Shown here one piece after another: positions 54,173-64,000 of a stretch of DNA of 64,000 nucleotides (within the stretch, counting starts at the first letter, position 1; every line of letters starts with the position of its first letter). The DNA is taken from the NCBI GenBank assembly GCA_029747585.1, contig JAPEVF010000172.1, forward strand, positions 16,639-80,638, written 5' to 3'. A model generated the notes under the pieces. The model did no database searches and was not told the DNA's origin. It was given only the letters and a program-made list of their open reading frames with translations. The position numbers and the translations under genes were made by a program. This stretch comes from Pleurotus djamor. Taxonomy: Eukaryota; Basidiomycota; Agaricomycetes; Agaricales; Pleurotaceae.

Positions 54173-56338
54173 TCAATCCACGACGACCAGACCTTCATAG
54201 CTCTTCCCCCCAACCGCCTTCTTCATAACCGTGACCGGGTCAAACGACGACTCCATAACCGACTCGCTCGTTCCATCCCCCTTCACATCCTCCCATTCCT
54301 CGTCCTTCTCCTCGCCCATGAATACCTTCAACATCGCCGGCGAGAAGCCATTCATCAACGCAACACCCTTCGTCTCCTTCGTCACCGGCTTCGTCCCGAA
54401 CGCCGCCAAATCCCAATACACGATCTCCGGGACCTCATACCCATGCTTCTTATACTCCTTCTCAATCGCAGAGTGATTCGTCTCCCAACCATCGCTATTC
54501 CGGCTCTGCGGGGACGCCGCGTCGAACTGCATGTCCGAGAAGATGAAAAGCCTCTTGATCATGTCTTCCGGCTTGATCTTGTTCTCCACGGCGAGGGGCA
54601 GCAAAAGCTTCATGAAAACAGCGTGCAAATCGGTGTTGAAGCCCCATTGAGTATGCTCCATGGTGTAGATAGTGTCGCACAACGAGAGCGTCGGATCAAG
54701 AGTCACATATTGGGGGTACTCGGAGAAAGTGATGAACCCGTTGTTGAACGGCGGTTTAGCAAGCTGCGCGAGGACAAGCGACAGAGCGACAGCAGGGAAA
54801 ATGGGACTAGGTCGCTTCTTGTCCATCTTCCCGCGGAGAGATCCCATAGACCCGGAAACATCACAGACAGCAATAGCGTTTTCGATCGTCCCAGCCTCAC
54901 GAAGGTTATCCACCAACGACTTCCACTGACCCTCGAGCACGCTAACTTGCATTTCAGCCAACCGTTTCTTCGCCTCCTGGAGGGCTGGCATCTTCGAAGA
55001 CGCTTCAGAATCCTTCATGTAAGATAGATGCACGGCTTCAGCGACGAGTTCGTGAGGCATCAGCGTCGCACCAGAGATTTTGGCCTTGCCTTCTTGGACG
55101 CGGATAAGGTACTTTTGGAACCCGTCTTCATCGTGCTTGAAGAATCGGTCCTTGTTGGCCTTCATGCAGAGGGAGGGAACACGATGGTATGTGATTTCTT
55201 TCCATCGCTTCGAAGACATGAAGGGCTCAGGGAGGGCAAGAACCTTGCGCAAGGGTGTGAGGACCCAACGTTGGTAGACTGAACGAAGGATGGCAGTACG
55301 CTGACGCTCGGAAAGAGATGTATCATCGAGAGAGGCAGGGAATGGGAAGGCTTGGGAGTTGCGAATAAGGAAAGCGATAGCGGTGGAGATGTTGGTAACT
55401 CGATCATGAGAAAGACTCGGCGTAGGAGCCCATTTGCCTGCCAAAGAGAGCTGCTTCAAGAAAGCGATACGATCAGAGTCGGGAGGAAGGTTATCAGCTT
55501 CGACCAAGAGCTGGAGGTCCTTCGAGAGACGCTCGGCAAAGAGTCGTGCGATGGCGATGTATAGAGCACGATACTTGGGCGATTGGAGCTTACGAACGAG
55601 GACGACGTGCTCAGAGGCAGCGACCTTGGCTCGAGCCTCCCGGGCACGAACTTTTCCGCGTTCGTTCGCCTCCTTCGCAGCCTGGATACGTGCATCTTTC
55701 TGATCCGCTGGTTTGGCTGCGTTCCGAGCTGAAGAGTAGGTGAACTTTTGGCGGGTATGATGAAGGAAGCGAGGTTCGCCCGTGAACTCAACCAATTCAT
55801 CCGTAGTTTCCAAGGCAAGGATATTCAAGAGATCTTTCCAGTACCCGTGGGCCTTTTGCGACTTCCCTTTGACACAAACAGGCTCGACAAGAAGATGGAG
55901 GTTGGAAATAGCGGTACGCGGGTGTTCCTTGTACAACCACCCAAACGCCTTGTAAAACGCCTCCTTCTCACCCTTTCCATCGGGAATGCTACGCAGATTC
56001 CAAATGATCCGAAGCGTCAGCTCCTGATCCTCCCTCCAAGCCGCTCCGAGTAGCTTATTGAGCGCCGCACCAGTGGAGTAGTTGATTTCCTGGAACGCGT
56101 CCAAAGTCGCTGAATTGGTGGTCGTATGGGTAGGAGCCCCGTTCAAGGTAAGCGTTTTGGTGGTAGAGCCACGCAGGGCATCGATCATCGGGTTCGAAGG
56201 GACATTCTCTTGAACGGGCACATCTTTGACAGGTGAAGGTGGCAGCAAAATATCAAGGAAGTTTGGGAGAAGGAGTTCCGGGATTTCGGGGAGAGTAAAG
56301 TCCTGAGAAGAATCGATTGAGGTGGGTACAGCAACCAT
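54173..56338 (-). CDS. DUF2828 protein with vWA/MIDAS domain, copy 2 (721 aa)
   Basis: A single exon of 722 codons. It shares most of its length with the gene at 22043-24421: MVAVP then SSQDFTLPEIPEL at the start, the WREDQELTLRIIWNLRSI segment, AFGWLYKEHPRTAISNLHLL, CDVSGSMGS of the metal site, FNNGFITFSEYPQYVTLDPT and RLFIFSDMQFD, ending near NGFSPAMLKVFMGEE. It lacks the intron of copy 1 and its Trp-rich insert. Same family (PF11443). The combination of a helical-repeat half with a vWA half resembles Ro60-type RNA-binding proteins, but the cellular role is unknown. The two copies point towards each other across about 30 kb that include the mobile block. Confidence 0.85.
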   Translation of the reverse strand: MVAVPTSIDSSQDFTLPEIPELLLPNFLDILLPPSPVKDVPVQENVPSNPMIDALRGSTTKTLTLNGAPTHTTTNSATLDAFQEINYSTGAALNKLLGAAWREDQELTLRIIWNLRSIPDGKGEKEAFYKAFGWLYKEHPRTAISNLHLLVEPVCVKGKSQKAHGYWKDLLNILALETTDELVEFTGEPRFLHHTRQKFTYSSARNAAKPADQKDARIQAAKEANERGKVRAREARAKVAASEHVVLVRKLQSPKYRALYIAIARLFAERLSKDLQLLVEADNLPPDSDRIAFLKQLSLAGKWAPTPSLSHDRVTNISTAIAFLIRNSQAFPFPASLDDTSLSERQRTAILRSVYQRWVLTPLRKVLALPEPFMSSKRWKEITYHRVPSLCMKANKDRFFKHDEDGFQKYLIRVQEGKAKISGATLMPHELVAEAVHLSYMKDSEASSKMPALQEAKKRLAEMQVSVLEGQWKSLVDNLREAGTIENAIAVCDVSGSMGSLRGKMDKKRPSPIFPAVALSLVLAQLAKPPFNNGFITFSEYPQYVTLDPTLSLCDTIYTMEHTQWGFNTDLHAVFMKLLLPLAVENKIKPEDMIKRLFIFSDMQFDAASPQSRNSDGWETNHSAIEKEYKKHGYEVPEIVYWDLAAFGTKPVTKETKGVALMNGFSPAMLKVFMGEEKDEEWEDVKGDGTSESVMESSFDPVTVMKKAVGGKSYEGLVVVD

Positions 56339-56744
56339 GGCAAATGCAGATGGCGATGTTGGTAAGGTCGGCCCCCAACGTCGACGTATTTATGTGGTTG
56401 CCCAGCCAAAGTTTTGATCCTAAGTGAGTCAGGGTTCGGTTGAGAGTGCACTGCCTTTTGACAGTTAGTTGTGCGGAAATGAGTCTGATGCTTGCTGATG
56501 GCAGGAGAAAGAGTGCAAATGACTCGGTCGTAGTCAGGAAGGAAGAAGGGATGACGGAACCGACTACAAATTAAAAACACTGATACTTAAGCTAGGAGCA
56601 CCCCTGAATGGACCTAACTTGCGAAATTGAGAAACCACGGAACCATGCACAAGCCATGCACTAGATGCGCTGAAATCTTGCCCCCCTCGCCCTGCCTCTC
56701 TCGTTAAGAAGCCCTGTCATACTGATTCCGTCTATAAACACGTT
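56339..56744. other. Intergenic upstream of DUF2828 copy 2
   Basis: Promoter side of DUF2828 copy 2 and 3' flank of the first reductase gene. No supported gene. Confidence 0.4.
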
Positions 56745-58324
56745 TCAAATATTCAACACTGCAACTACAGTCGCGCGAGTACGTACTCCTAGCTTCAAAA
56801 AACCTTCATCAGCCCATTGATCAACCCAAGTGGCAACAGTTTCCTTGTCCAGCGGCTTCAGCTGATCTATAGATGGGGGAACTAAGCGTGCAGCCGTGAT
56901 ATCCCGTGGAGGGTACCCGGCCCAATATGGGACCGAGTCCAATGATTTTTCTCGATCAACTAAGTTTGAAAGGAACCCGAGTAGCTTGATAGCGGGCTAA
57001 AAGGAATTGAAATGGTAAGCTGATTGACGTTTCAGCTTCAACAAAATGGATTGATAGCCGTACCACTTTTTTGGTAGACACACCACTTCTCTCCAGCTTC
57101 CGTAGCTTTTCAACCCAAGACGAGGACGAAATGATGGCAAAGGGCTCCCCTCCTCGACGGGTCGAGATCGCGTCTCTTGCCCATACCAGCACATCTACGA
57201 ACGCCACAGGATGCGGATGGTAGGGATTTACCGCTGGTGGTATCGCGCCTCTTGCCAGGGCAAGATTAACTGTGAATTTAGCAGTGAAATCAATGGGAAG
57301 CCATTCTGCTTTCTGAACGTGAGTTCAATTTTTGGTGTGTCAGTTGTGTCATCATTCGATAATTCATTCGAGAATGGACCTACTCCCAAAAACATCGGGG
57401 CCTCACCCATCGCTAAACTGGACTTGATGACGAGAGCAAGCCACCCGGAGGTAGGCCACGACCTGTCTAAGTAGAGTTGTGGCAAGCGAATCGAACAGAC
57501 ACTGATTTGACTTGATGCCAACACCTAGTGCACTCCGCTGAGTACGGCATGTAAGCAAAGGAAGAGGATGCATACCCGTTCTGCAACGTGCTTTGATTCC
57601 CCATACCCTAATCCCAGCGCGATGTGATGGTCCGATACAACTGCATCTGGGACCTGATCAACACACCCAAAGTTCTGGACAGATGAAATTGAGGAAGCAA
57701 ATATGAAGCGAACGTTGCGACTGCGTAATTTGTGAGCAAAATTGATGAGGTTGACCATCCCGGTGATGAGAGGTTTAAACCCCAAGACGGTATGTTTGAA
57801 GTTCAGCATCCACGCATTGTGGATGACAACCGTGACTGAATCTAAAAGCTACGGTGTTCGCTTAGAATGAGTAAGTGCAATGATGATCCAAAAGCGCGTC
57901 TGACCTTTTCGTAAGTCTCGGGGTTGAGTCCGAAGTGGGGCTCTATTAGAGTCCCTTCAAGGGAGCTCAGTTTGAGAGAAGAGAGGGTCGAAACGTCGAG
58001 TGAGTGCTTCCGAAACGCCCGAGCTTGTCTATCATATAGTGGCGCGGAAGTCGATGGACGATCGAGGGTGTACACTTGATCGACGCGAGAATCGGTTACC
58101 AGGCTCTGAAGCAGGTGACTGCCCAAGACACCAGTGGTCCCAGTGACAAGAACGACAACCTTGCTCTCTCCTTTCCCAGGGATGTTCGAAAAATCGCGTG
58201 GAATAATTTGAGCAGTGTACGCTCGGATGAGGCCCTCGACCTGAGAAGTTCGTTCCTCAGGAAAAGGGATGGCTAGAACAGGATCATGACCATGACCATT
58301 TTGCGTTGCTCTGGAATGGGGCAT
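56745..58324 (-). CDS. Free-standing thioester-reductase-like protein, copy A
   Basis: Starts MPHSRATQNGHGHDPVLAIP. The nucleotide-binding motif TGTTGVLGSHLLQ follows a short helical lead-in (ERTSQVEGLIRAYTAQII). It continues with VYTLDRPSTS, GLNPETYEK^V, NAWMLNFKHTVLGF, RFIFASSISSVQNFG and GYGESKHVAER (Tyr-x-x-x-Lys), then QLYLDRSWPTSGWLALVIKS, AEWLPIDFTAKFTVNLALAR and LDSVPYWAGYPP near the end. This is the NAD-binding/male-sterility fold (PF07993) that closes adenylate-forming reductases such as the aminoadipate reductase, but no adenylation or carrier domain precedes it. About five exons. The end at 56745 may be an over-run past a missed last intron. Such enzymes release thioesters or reduce acyl groups with NAD(P)H. 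The substrate is unknown. Confidence 0.75.
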
Positions 58325-58912
58325 GTCAGCGTTGAAGAGAGAGCGAGGAGGTGGTCGGGGTCGAAGCAGCCTCGTTTTTATCCTGCTGTGAAGTTGTGGG
58401 CCTTAAGCTTCGGTCGGAGAATGCCTTATAGTTGTATAGCAGTGATAGAAGTGATCTGCGGAGAGAAGCAAGATAAAATCATAGTCTCGATCCATCTCTT
58501 CATCATATGCGTCCATGCTTGTTCTTGATTGAAGTCATCAAAGATGTGCATCGAGGAAGCACCCAGTCCATCCAAATTTCATCGAGTAGGTTTCTACGTC
58601 ATCATATCTGAGAGTATATGACCTCATGAAAGTCACTTCATCTTGTGCCCGCGGCGGATCGAACGACGAAACTGTCGACGTTTCTCAGAGGCAAAAGTGA
58701 GGATGAAAGTTTTCCGCCATCATTGTACGAGAGCACGCGTGGTGTTGGTGTTACGTAGAGGGCCTGGAGTTGACGATGTGGCGTGGTGACGTCCGCTATG
58801 GTCGCGGGCAAGGTCGAGGACGAATACAGAGTTATGGATACCTAACGAGGTTTTCAGTCAATACCGGTGGTCATAGGGGGATATTCTGGGAAGTAAATGA
58901 GGGTTGAAGTCA
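58325..58912. other. Intergenic between reductase copy A and the broken copy
   Basis: No gene, motif or remnant of the reductase body is detected. It holds the upstream region of copy A. Confidence 0.4.
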
Positions 58913-59305
58913 GATGTGGCTGCCAAGAATTCCAGTCGAACCAGTGAGCAAGACGACAGTACTTAGCGTGATCCTTTGATACGCCACTGCTAGCCGGAGA
59001 GCCGGCTTCCCCGTAAAGACGAGTTTGGAGTACTTCTTGACGAGTTCGTCAACTTGATCAACTCGTTTCTCGGGGCGAAATTGGTAGCCGGGATTTTATT
59101 CTGTTATCGCGCTAAGGTTTATGTGGGGTTCCAGCAAGGGAACGATTGACGAGAAGGAAAAGGTAGGATCGATCCGAGGCGCGAGGCTATCGTGGAAGTC
59201 TGGAAGGGGGAAGCCAGAGAGAGCCCTACCAACATGTTCGGCCAGCGTTCTGCCGAGAGAGTTCAGTATTAGGGGCGTGCGAGGAGACTCAGGAGACAGA
59301 TCCAA
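58913..59305 (-). pseudogene. Broken thioester-reductase copy (N-terminal fragment)
   Basis: One minus-strand frame reads MDLSPESPRTPLILNSLGRT to HINLSAITE, then a stop. Straight on in the same frame comes FRPEKRVDQVDELVKKYSKL and VVLLTGSTGILGSH, then another stop. The second piece matches the lead-in helix and nucleotide-binding loop of copy C (ERVDQVEFLVKKYSSLI, VVLLTGSTGVLGSH). Everything beyond the GSH is missing. The first piece is not recognised. This is a truncated relic of a fourth copy lying between copies A and B. Confidence 0.6.
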
Positions 59306-59582
59306 TTACTCTGGGCAAGCTGGGAACAGGAGAGTTGAACTGCCGACGAGCCTCGATTGAGGCTAGCTCACCTTTATGCATCAAGTTAAACCACTTGGGA
59401 GTTGGAGAAGTTGCGTTCGAGCGATGGTTGTATTGCTCCCGTCGTTTTCGGTCAACTTCTATGAATCTGTTGATTATATGAGAACTTCAAGCTATGTAGA
59501 GATAATAAAGAGTAAAGAACATTATTTCCTTATGTCTTTTCTCCTATCCCGGGTGTCAGATAATCTCCCGAACCTCAGGTTC
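59306..59582. other. Spacer between broken copy and copy B
   Basis: About 280 bp, no gene. It is the 3' flank of copy B. Confidence 0.35.
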
Positions 59583-61103
59583 CTAAAGCCGAGATGCGGT
59601 GGTTGAAGGTATAAACTTCTCCTTGATCCAATATTCAACCCAGCCAGTCGCATCCTCCTTATCCAGCGGCTTCAGTTGTTTGAGCGTTGGTAATACGGAA
59701 TACGCAAATGTGGGATCCAGTAGTGGATATCCTCCAACGATGGCAACCGAGTCCAGATGTTCCTCACGCTCACCTATCTCCTCGAGAAATCTAAGAAGCC
59801 TCAATGCAGGCTATGATGCGCGTTTTGCGGTCAGGTAAAAGGCCAATCCTCAGAAGGAAAATCTTACCAGATCCTCGGCTGTGATACCGATGGCTTGCAG
59901 GTGGCGGACGTTTTTGACCCAAGTTGACAGCGGCACAAGGGGCAAGGCTGTCCCTTTACCTCTGTCCGTGGAGACTGCCTCTTGAATCCATCCAAGCACA
60001 TCGAAGAATTTAACAGGATGGGGATGGCGGAGATTCACCACCTGAGGCGTTGTTCTCCCGTCTGTTAAGGCCATCTCAATCAGAAACTTGGCAGTATGGT
60101 TTACAGGAAGCCATTCAGCTTTCTAATACCAGATCTTTCAATGTTAATTCTCGGGTATTGGTGAAGGGCAGCTTACACCCAACATTGCAGGAAATCGACC
60201 CAGGGTTAAGCTAGACTTGATAACAAAAGGGAGCCATCCTGATATTGGCCATGATGGGAGGTAGAGTTGTGGAATGCGGACGGAGGTAGACTTGAGATGG
60301 CTCGATGCCAAAAGCTGGGGAGACCGAAAGTCAGAGCATTGACCTCGTGTGGAGCTGGATCTAGGATGACGGTATGCAACGCACCCGTTCCACGATGTGC
60401 TTTGACTCGCCGTACCCAGTGCCAAGCGCGACCTTTGATTCCGATATTGCTGCGTCGGGGACCCGAGCGACACATCCAAAGTTTTGCACCGCTGTGATTG
60501 ACGAACTAAAGACAAAATGAACACTCCCTGTGCGCAGTTCTTGCGCGAAATTGATAAGATTAACAGTGCCGGCTATGAGAGGCTCGAATGCGCAGATAGG
60601 TCCGTTGGGGTTGACCATCCACCTGTTGTGAATGATGATGGTGACGGAATTCAACAACTAGAGGGTCAAAGAAAGGATAAGCCAGGGTAATTGATACATT
60701 GCACGGGGAGGGTTCAGACCTTTTCATAAGTTTCAGGTGCTAAACCGAAATTATACTGACAGAGATTTCCCTCGAGAGATGTGAGTTTCTCGGAGGACAG
60801 AGCTTCGAGATCCAATGAGTGATTGTGGAAAGACATAGCTTGTCTCTCATGAAGAGACGTGGAAGACAAACGGTCGAGAGTGTAAATGCTATGGATGCGA
60901 GTGTCGTTGACCAGGTATTGGACCATATGGCTGCCCAGGACTCCGGTTGAACCGGGGAGTAAGACCACAGCAGTGCAGTCATTTTGGGCAGGGCAAACAT
61001 CCGCCGGGATTATAAGTGCAGAGTACTTCTTGACGAGGTTTTCAATATGTGAACCTCGTTCCTTAGCAAAGGAGAGCAGTGGAGAGAGGGCATCTGGCGA
61101 CAT
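59583..61103 (-). CDS. Free-standing thioester-reductase-like protein, copy B
   Basis: Starts MSPDALSPLLSFAKERGSHI. A lead-in helix (IENLVKKYSALIIPADV) precedes the nucleotide-binding motif PGSTGVLGSHMVQYLV. It continues IYTLDRLSST, GLAPETYEK^V, SVTIIIHNRWMVNPNG, FVFSSSITAVQNFG and GYGESKHIVER (Tyr-x-x-x-Lys). Later exons give WPISGWLPFVIKSSL, AEWLPVNHTAKFLIEMALTD, VNLRHPHPVKFFDVLGWIQE and LDSVAIVGGYPLLDPTFAYS, and it ends WVEYWIKEKFIPS. Exon boundaries match copies A and C (first intron after ETYEK), so the array arose by duplication. A clear TATA box lies about 35 bp upstream. It has no adenylation or carrier domain. It has the active-site residues, so a working NAD(P)H-dependent enzyme is plausible. 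Confidence 0.8.
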
Positions 61104-62206
61104 TGTGGGTCACTCGCTACTGCGGGTCGATCTAGTATTTATATACCAACCATTTTCATGGGTTGCAGAGTCTATGAGGCAGTCTCCACATCCTCATGCG
61201 AAGAGAAAACGCACATGTACAAAGTTATGTAAAGAGTCGTTCGAGTCGGACGTGAAGCTTTGAAGTTTGAAAGCATTAAATTGTAGTAAAGATAACAGCA
61301 CGTCGGAGACAGGTGCATGCTGAGCGCCTTGCGTTGCCGTCCAAAGTGTGACAGACAGATAAGTCTGTTTGGCTGTAGAGCTTGGAGCTTGGAGTCCGGA
61401 TGGGGGGTGCCGGGTCTTAGTGTGACTAGTCGATGACGGTAAAATTGCCATGACCTGAGTGGACGATGTATTTGGCATCGTCAAGTTGATTAGGACTCGG
61501 GCCTGGATGGGGACTTGTATTTGACCCGCGAGCCTGTATCAAAGGGCCACAGATAAATTCAAGAGCAGTTCACAGAACATCGGATTTGAAAGTGCCGCTG
61601 TGTCGCCGGTAGACAAAAGGTCGGACGACTTCGCCGCCTAGCTTCGTGGGTACCCTGAAGAAACTCCATGGAGTGAGCGTAATTTTTGCGGAAAGTGGTT
61701 GCCAAACTGAGAGTCTCGTCAACGTTGGTTTCTTAAAGAGAAGGATACGCGATCCATCGCTATCAGAGGCTTGACAACGTCAAGCCAAGTTGATCACAGA
61801 GGCACGCATGTGCGTCAGGCCAGAGTTCCAGTGTCGTCATTCACAAGGGTAGAAGTCACGCAGCACGATTGTTGTCGCGTCAAGTCGTGAAGCTGTCAGT
61901 TCGAGATGGTGTAAAGAAAGAAGCTGAGAAGGCGGAGTTTGTTTGATCCTAGCGTCAGAACGAGCGGTCATGAGCCCCGATAGGAGAATCAAGAGGGGGG
62001 ATCAGGGATGTAATAATGGTGATTTGTTCAACTGCTCGGGCGGCACGAAAGTCATATACGCCGCAAAAAGAGCTGGAATAGCAGAAGCCAGCTTTAGAGA
62101 GCCCCAGCTTTGCCGCTCCGTATGCACAAACGTCTATCAAAGCGAGATTGAACCGGACACGGGTAAGAAATCCCCCCTAATCCAGTCAACCCATCCCCCA
62201 AATGTT
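61104..62206. other. Intergenic between reductase copies B and C
   Basis: 1.1 kb with no supported gene. Its left end carries the promoter of copy B. I found no reductase relic here, unlike the A-B interval. Confidence 0.4.
61136..61145 (-). promoter_or_regulatory. TATA box of reductase copy B
   Basis: Minus strand GGTATATAAATACTAG, about 35 bp before the ATG at 61103. Confidence 0.65.
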
Positions 62207-63729
62207 CTACAAGCGGGCAGGTATAGTGGGCGGGAAGAACTTCTCTTTCACCCAATGGTCAACCCATCCAGCCACAGCGGCCTTATCTAGCTTCTTCAAC
62301 TGACCCAGGGTCGGGTATACGGAATGCGCAGTTGTGAGATCCACCAACGGATACCCGCCAACAATGGGTACCCGTTCCATATGTTCTTCACGCTCGACTA
62401 CTGCGTCATAGAACGCCAGAAGCTTTAATGCGGGCTTTCGTACGGGTTAAGTATCATGAAGCCACGACTTGTAGAGGAAAGGAAGCTCACCACATCCCCA
62501 GTCCTGATACCAGAGCGCCGAAGGGTTTTGAGCCAAGATGCTAACGAAACGAGGGGGAGGGCGAGTTTCTGTCCTCGATACCCAGAGATCGCCTCTTGTA
62601 TCCACCCAAGTACATCTAGAAAGCTGACAGGGTGAGGATGACGAATATTGACAGCCTGTGGCAGCGTATCCCCGCGATGCAGAGCGATATCGACAGTGAA
62701 CTTTGCAGCATAGTCAACAGGGAGCCATTCGACCTTCTGAAAACGAGTTTTTTTTCATGTCAAATCAAGCACTAATTTAGCGACTGGGAAATCCCTTACG
62801 CCCAAGAACTCCGGCATCTGACCAAGAGCTAAGCTGGATTTGACGACTAGAGGAAGCCAACCAGATGTTGGCCATTCAGGAAGGTAGAGTTGCGGCGATC
62901 GCACGGAGCAAGAGTTGAGACCGCTCAACGCCAAAAGCTGTGGTTGTTATCAGCACACGTCTTGAAACAGAAGCGCGAAAATGAGCCAAGTACGTACCCT
63001 TTCGACAACGTACTTTGCCTCACCATAGCCGATGTCAAGTGAAACCCGTGCATCAGGTATCACTGCGTCAGGAACATTAGTAGCACAACCAAAGTTCTGA
63101 ACGGATATGATCGATGAGGAAAAAACGAATTGGGTTTTTCGAGTTCGTAAAGTATGTGCGAAATTGATGAGATGGACCGCTCCTATGATGAGCGGCTCAA
63201 ACACGAGGACAGGTGCCTTGAAGTTGATCATCCACGCGTTGTGAATAATAACGGTGACGGAATTTATAAGCTGTTAGAGTACATGATGAGTCAGTGTAGT
63301 CTTGACATTGCATTGAGAGCATTGCCCGACCTTTTCGTATGTTTCAGGTTTCAATCCGAAGTGATGATCCAAAAGGCTCCCCTCAAGGGACATAAGCTTC
63401 GTAGAGGACAAGGCCGCAGGATCCAGGGAGTGAACTCGGAAAGATTTAGCTTGTCTTTCATGAAGGGGTGTGGGAGACGGGCGATCGAGGGTGTAAAGCG
63501 TGTCGACGCGAGAATCTTGGATCAGGTGTTGGAGGATATGACTACCGAGCACACCAGTCGAACCAGTAAGTAAGACGACAGCTGCGCGATCCTCTTTTGT
63601 TGCGCCAGCCGTCAGGGAGACGTTCCCTGGCCTTCGGATGAGGCTTGAGTACTTCTTGACGAGGAATTCGACTTGATCAACTCGTTCCTTGGGGAAGGGA
63701 ATGGGCGGAGCGAGTCGTTCTGGTGACAT
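62207..63729 (-). CDS. Free-standing thioester-reductase-like protein, copy C
   Basis: Starts MSPERLAPPIPFPKERVDQV. The lead-in helix (FLVKKYSSLIRRPGN) and VVLLTGSTGVLGSHILQHLI are followed by LYTLDRPSPT, GLKPETYEK^V, LINSVTVIIHNAWMINFKAP, FVFSSSIISVQNFG and GYGEAKYVVER (Tyr-x-x-x-Lys). The next exons give QLYLPEWPTSGWLPLVVKSS, VEWLPVDYAAKFTVDIALHR, VNIRHPHPVSFLDVLGWIQE and VPIVGGYPLVDLTTAHSVYP. It ends WVDHWVKEKFFPPTIPARL, stop at 62207. Five exons, all in phase by eye. Closest in layout to copy B. It is complete, with cofactor-binding and catalytic motifs. Probably an NAD(P)H-dependent reductase on a thioester or aldehyde substrate, identity unknown. Confidence 0.8.
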
Positions 63730-63827
63730 CTTGGCTTCTAGTGTGGGTTCGAAGATACGAGGGTCGGGTCAAAAGGAAAAATGAATTGATACGGTGGTAT
63801 GAGTTTCGGGGATTTAATTGAGGCAGC

Positions 63828-63835
63828 ATTATATA
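63828..63835 (-). promoter_or_regulatory. TATA-like box of reductase copy C
   Basis: Minus strand GAGTATATAATGC, about 100 bp before the ATG at 63729. No other signal is seen in the last 270 bp of the window. Confidence 0.45.
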
Positions 63836-64000
63836 CTCACAGAACCTTTACGACAGTCCGCTGCGTCATGTGGAACCCATCTGCTTAGGTTAGCGAGTAA
63901 CGAGGACGCAGAGTAGCTGACACTGCGTCACTATGAATCGTAGAATGCACATGGGTACATCACAAGGGTGACGAGACTTTAATGCATCAGATCGGAGCAG

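Noticed and set aside
57000..63729. Complete NRPS-like A-T-R enzymes
   Set aside because: No adenylation or carrier motifs are visible on either strand. Each gene starts at the reductase lead-in helix with its own ATG, and two have TATA-like boxes.
1..64000. CRISPR arrays, bacterial operons, rRNA or tRNA genes
   Set aside because: No regularly spaced repeats or RNA-gene signatures were seen. Intron-rich genes and fungal families mark this as eukaryotic nuclear DNA.

Overview
The window looks like nuclear DNA from an agaricomycete (mushroom-forming) basidiomycete. Genes are split by many introns of about 50 bp with GT..AG ends, neighbouring genes lie on both strands, and the families are typical of that class: Plavaka and KDZ DNA transposons, a Ty3/Gypsy retrotransposon with a chromodomain-like tail, F-box/LRR proteins, CBM1-CE16 esterases, DUF2828 proteins and thioester-reductase-like enzymes. 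I see no rRNA, tRNA or CRISPR array. Species cannot be told from the sequence.

Left part (1-19.5 kb): a partial acidic protein, a 101-aa helical protein, then a Ulp1-like cysteine protease gene and an intact Plavaka transposase that probably belong to one DNA transposon. These are followed by an F-box gene, a basic coiled-coil gene, an HSF-type DNA-binding protein, an F-box/LRR protein, a two-module agaricomycete protein and a beta-propeller lactonase.

Middle part (19.5-33.7 kb): metabolic and wall-degrading genes. These are a CaiB/BaiF CoA-transferase, a DUF2828 (vWA) protein, a short-chain dehydrogenase, a small acidic protein, two tandem secreted CBM1-CE16 acetylesterases and an HHxxxDG acyltransferase.

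Mobile block (33.9-52.6 kb): a complete minus-strand Ty3/Gypsy element of 18,769 bp with two 300-bp LTRs that look identical and a 5-bp target duplication (ATCCG). Its third ORF, downstream of gag-pol, is split by a 9,544-bp KDZ DNA transposon flanked by an 8-bp duplication (GGGAGGGG). Removing the insert plus one copy of the duplication rejoins the third ORF in frame. The KDZ element carries its CxC2-type transposase and at least four other genes, one with a viroplasmin/RNase H1-like N-terminal domain.

Right part (52.6-64 kb): a small protein with an internal repeat, a second DUF2828 gene (a paralogue of the one at 22 kb, in opposite orientation and without its intron), and an array of three same-strand genes encoding free-standing thioester-reductase domains with a broken fourth copy between them.

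Exon models were built by eye from splice signals and frame continuity. Summed exon lengths divisible by three are given where they were worked out.
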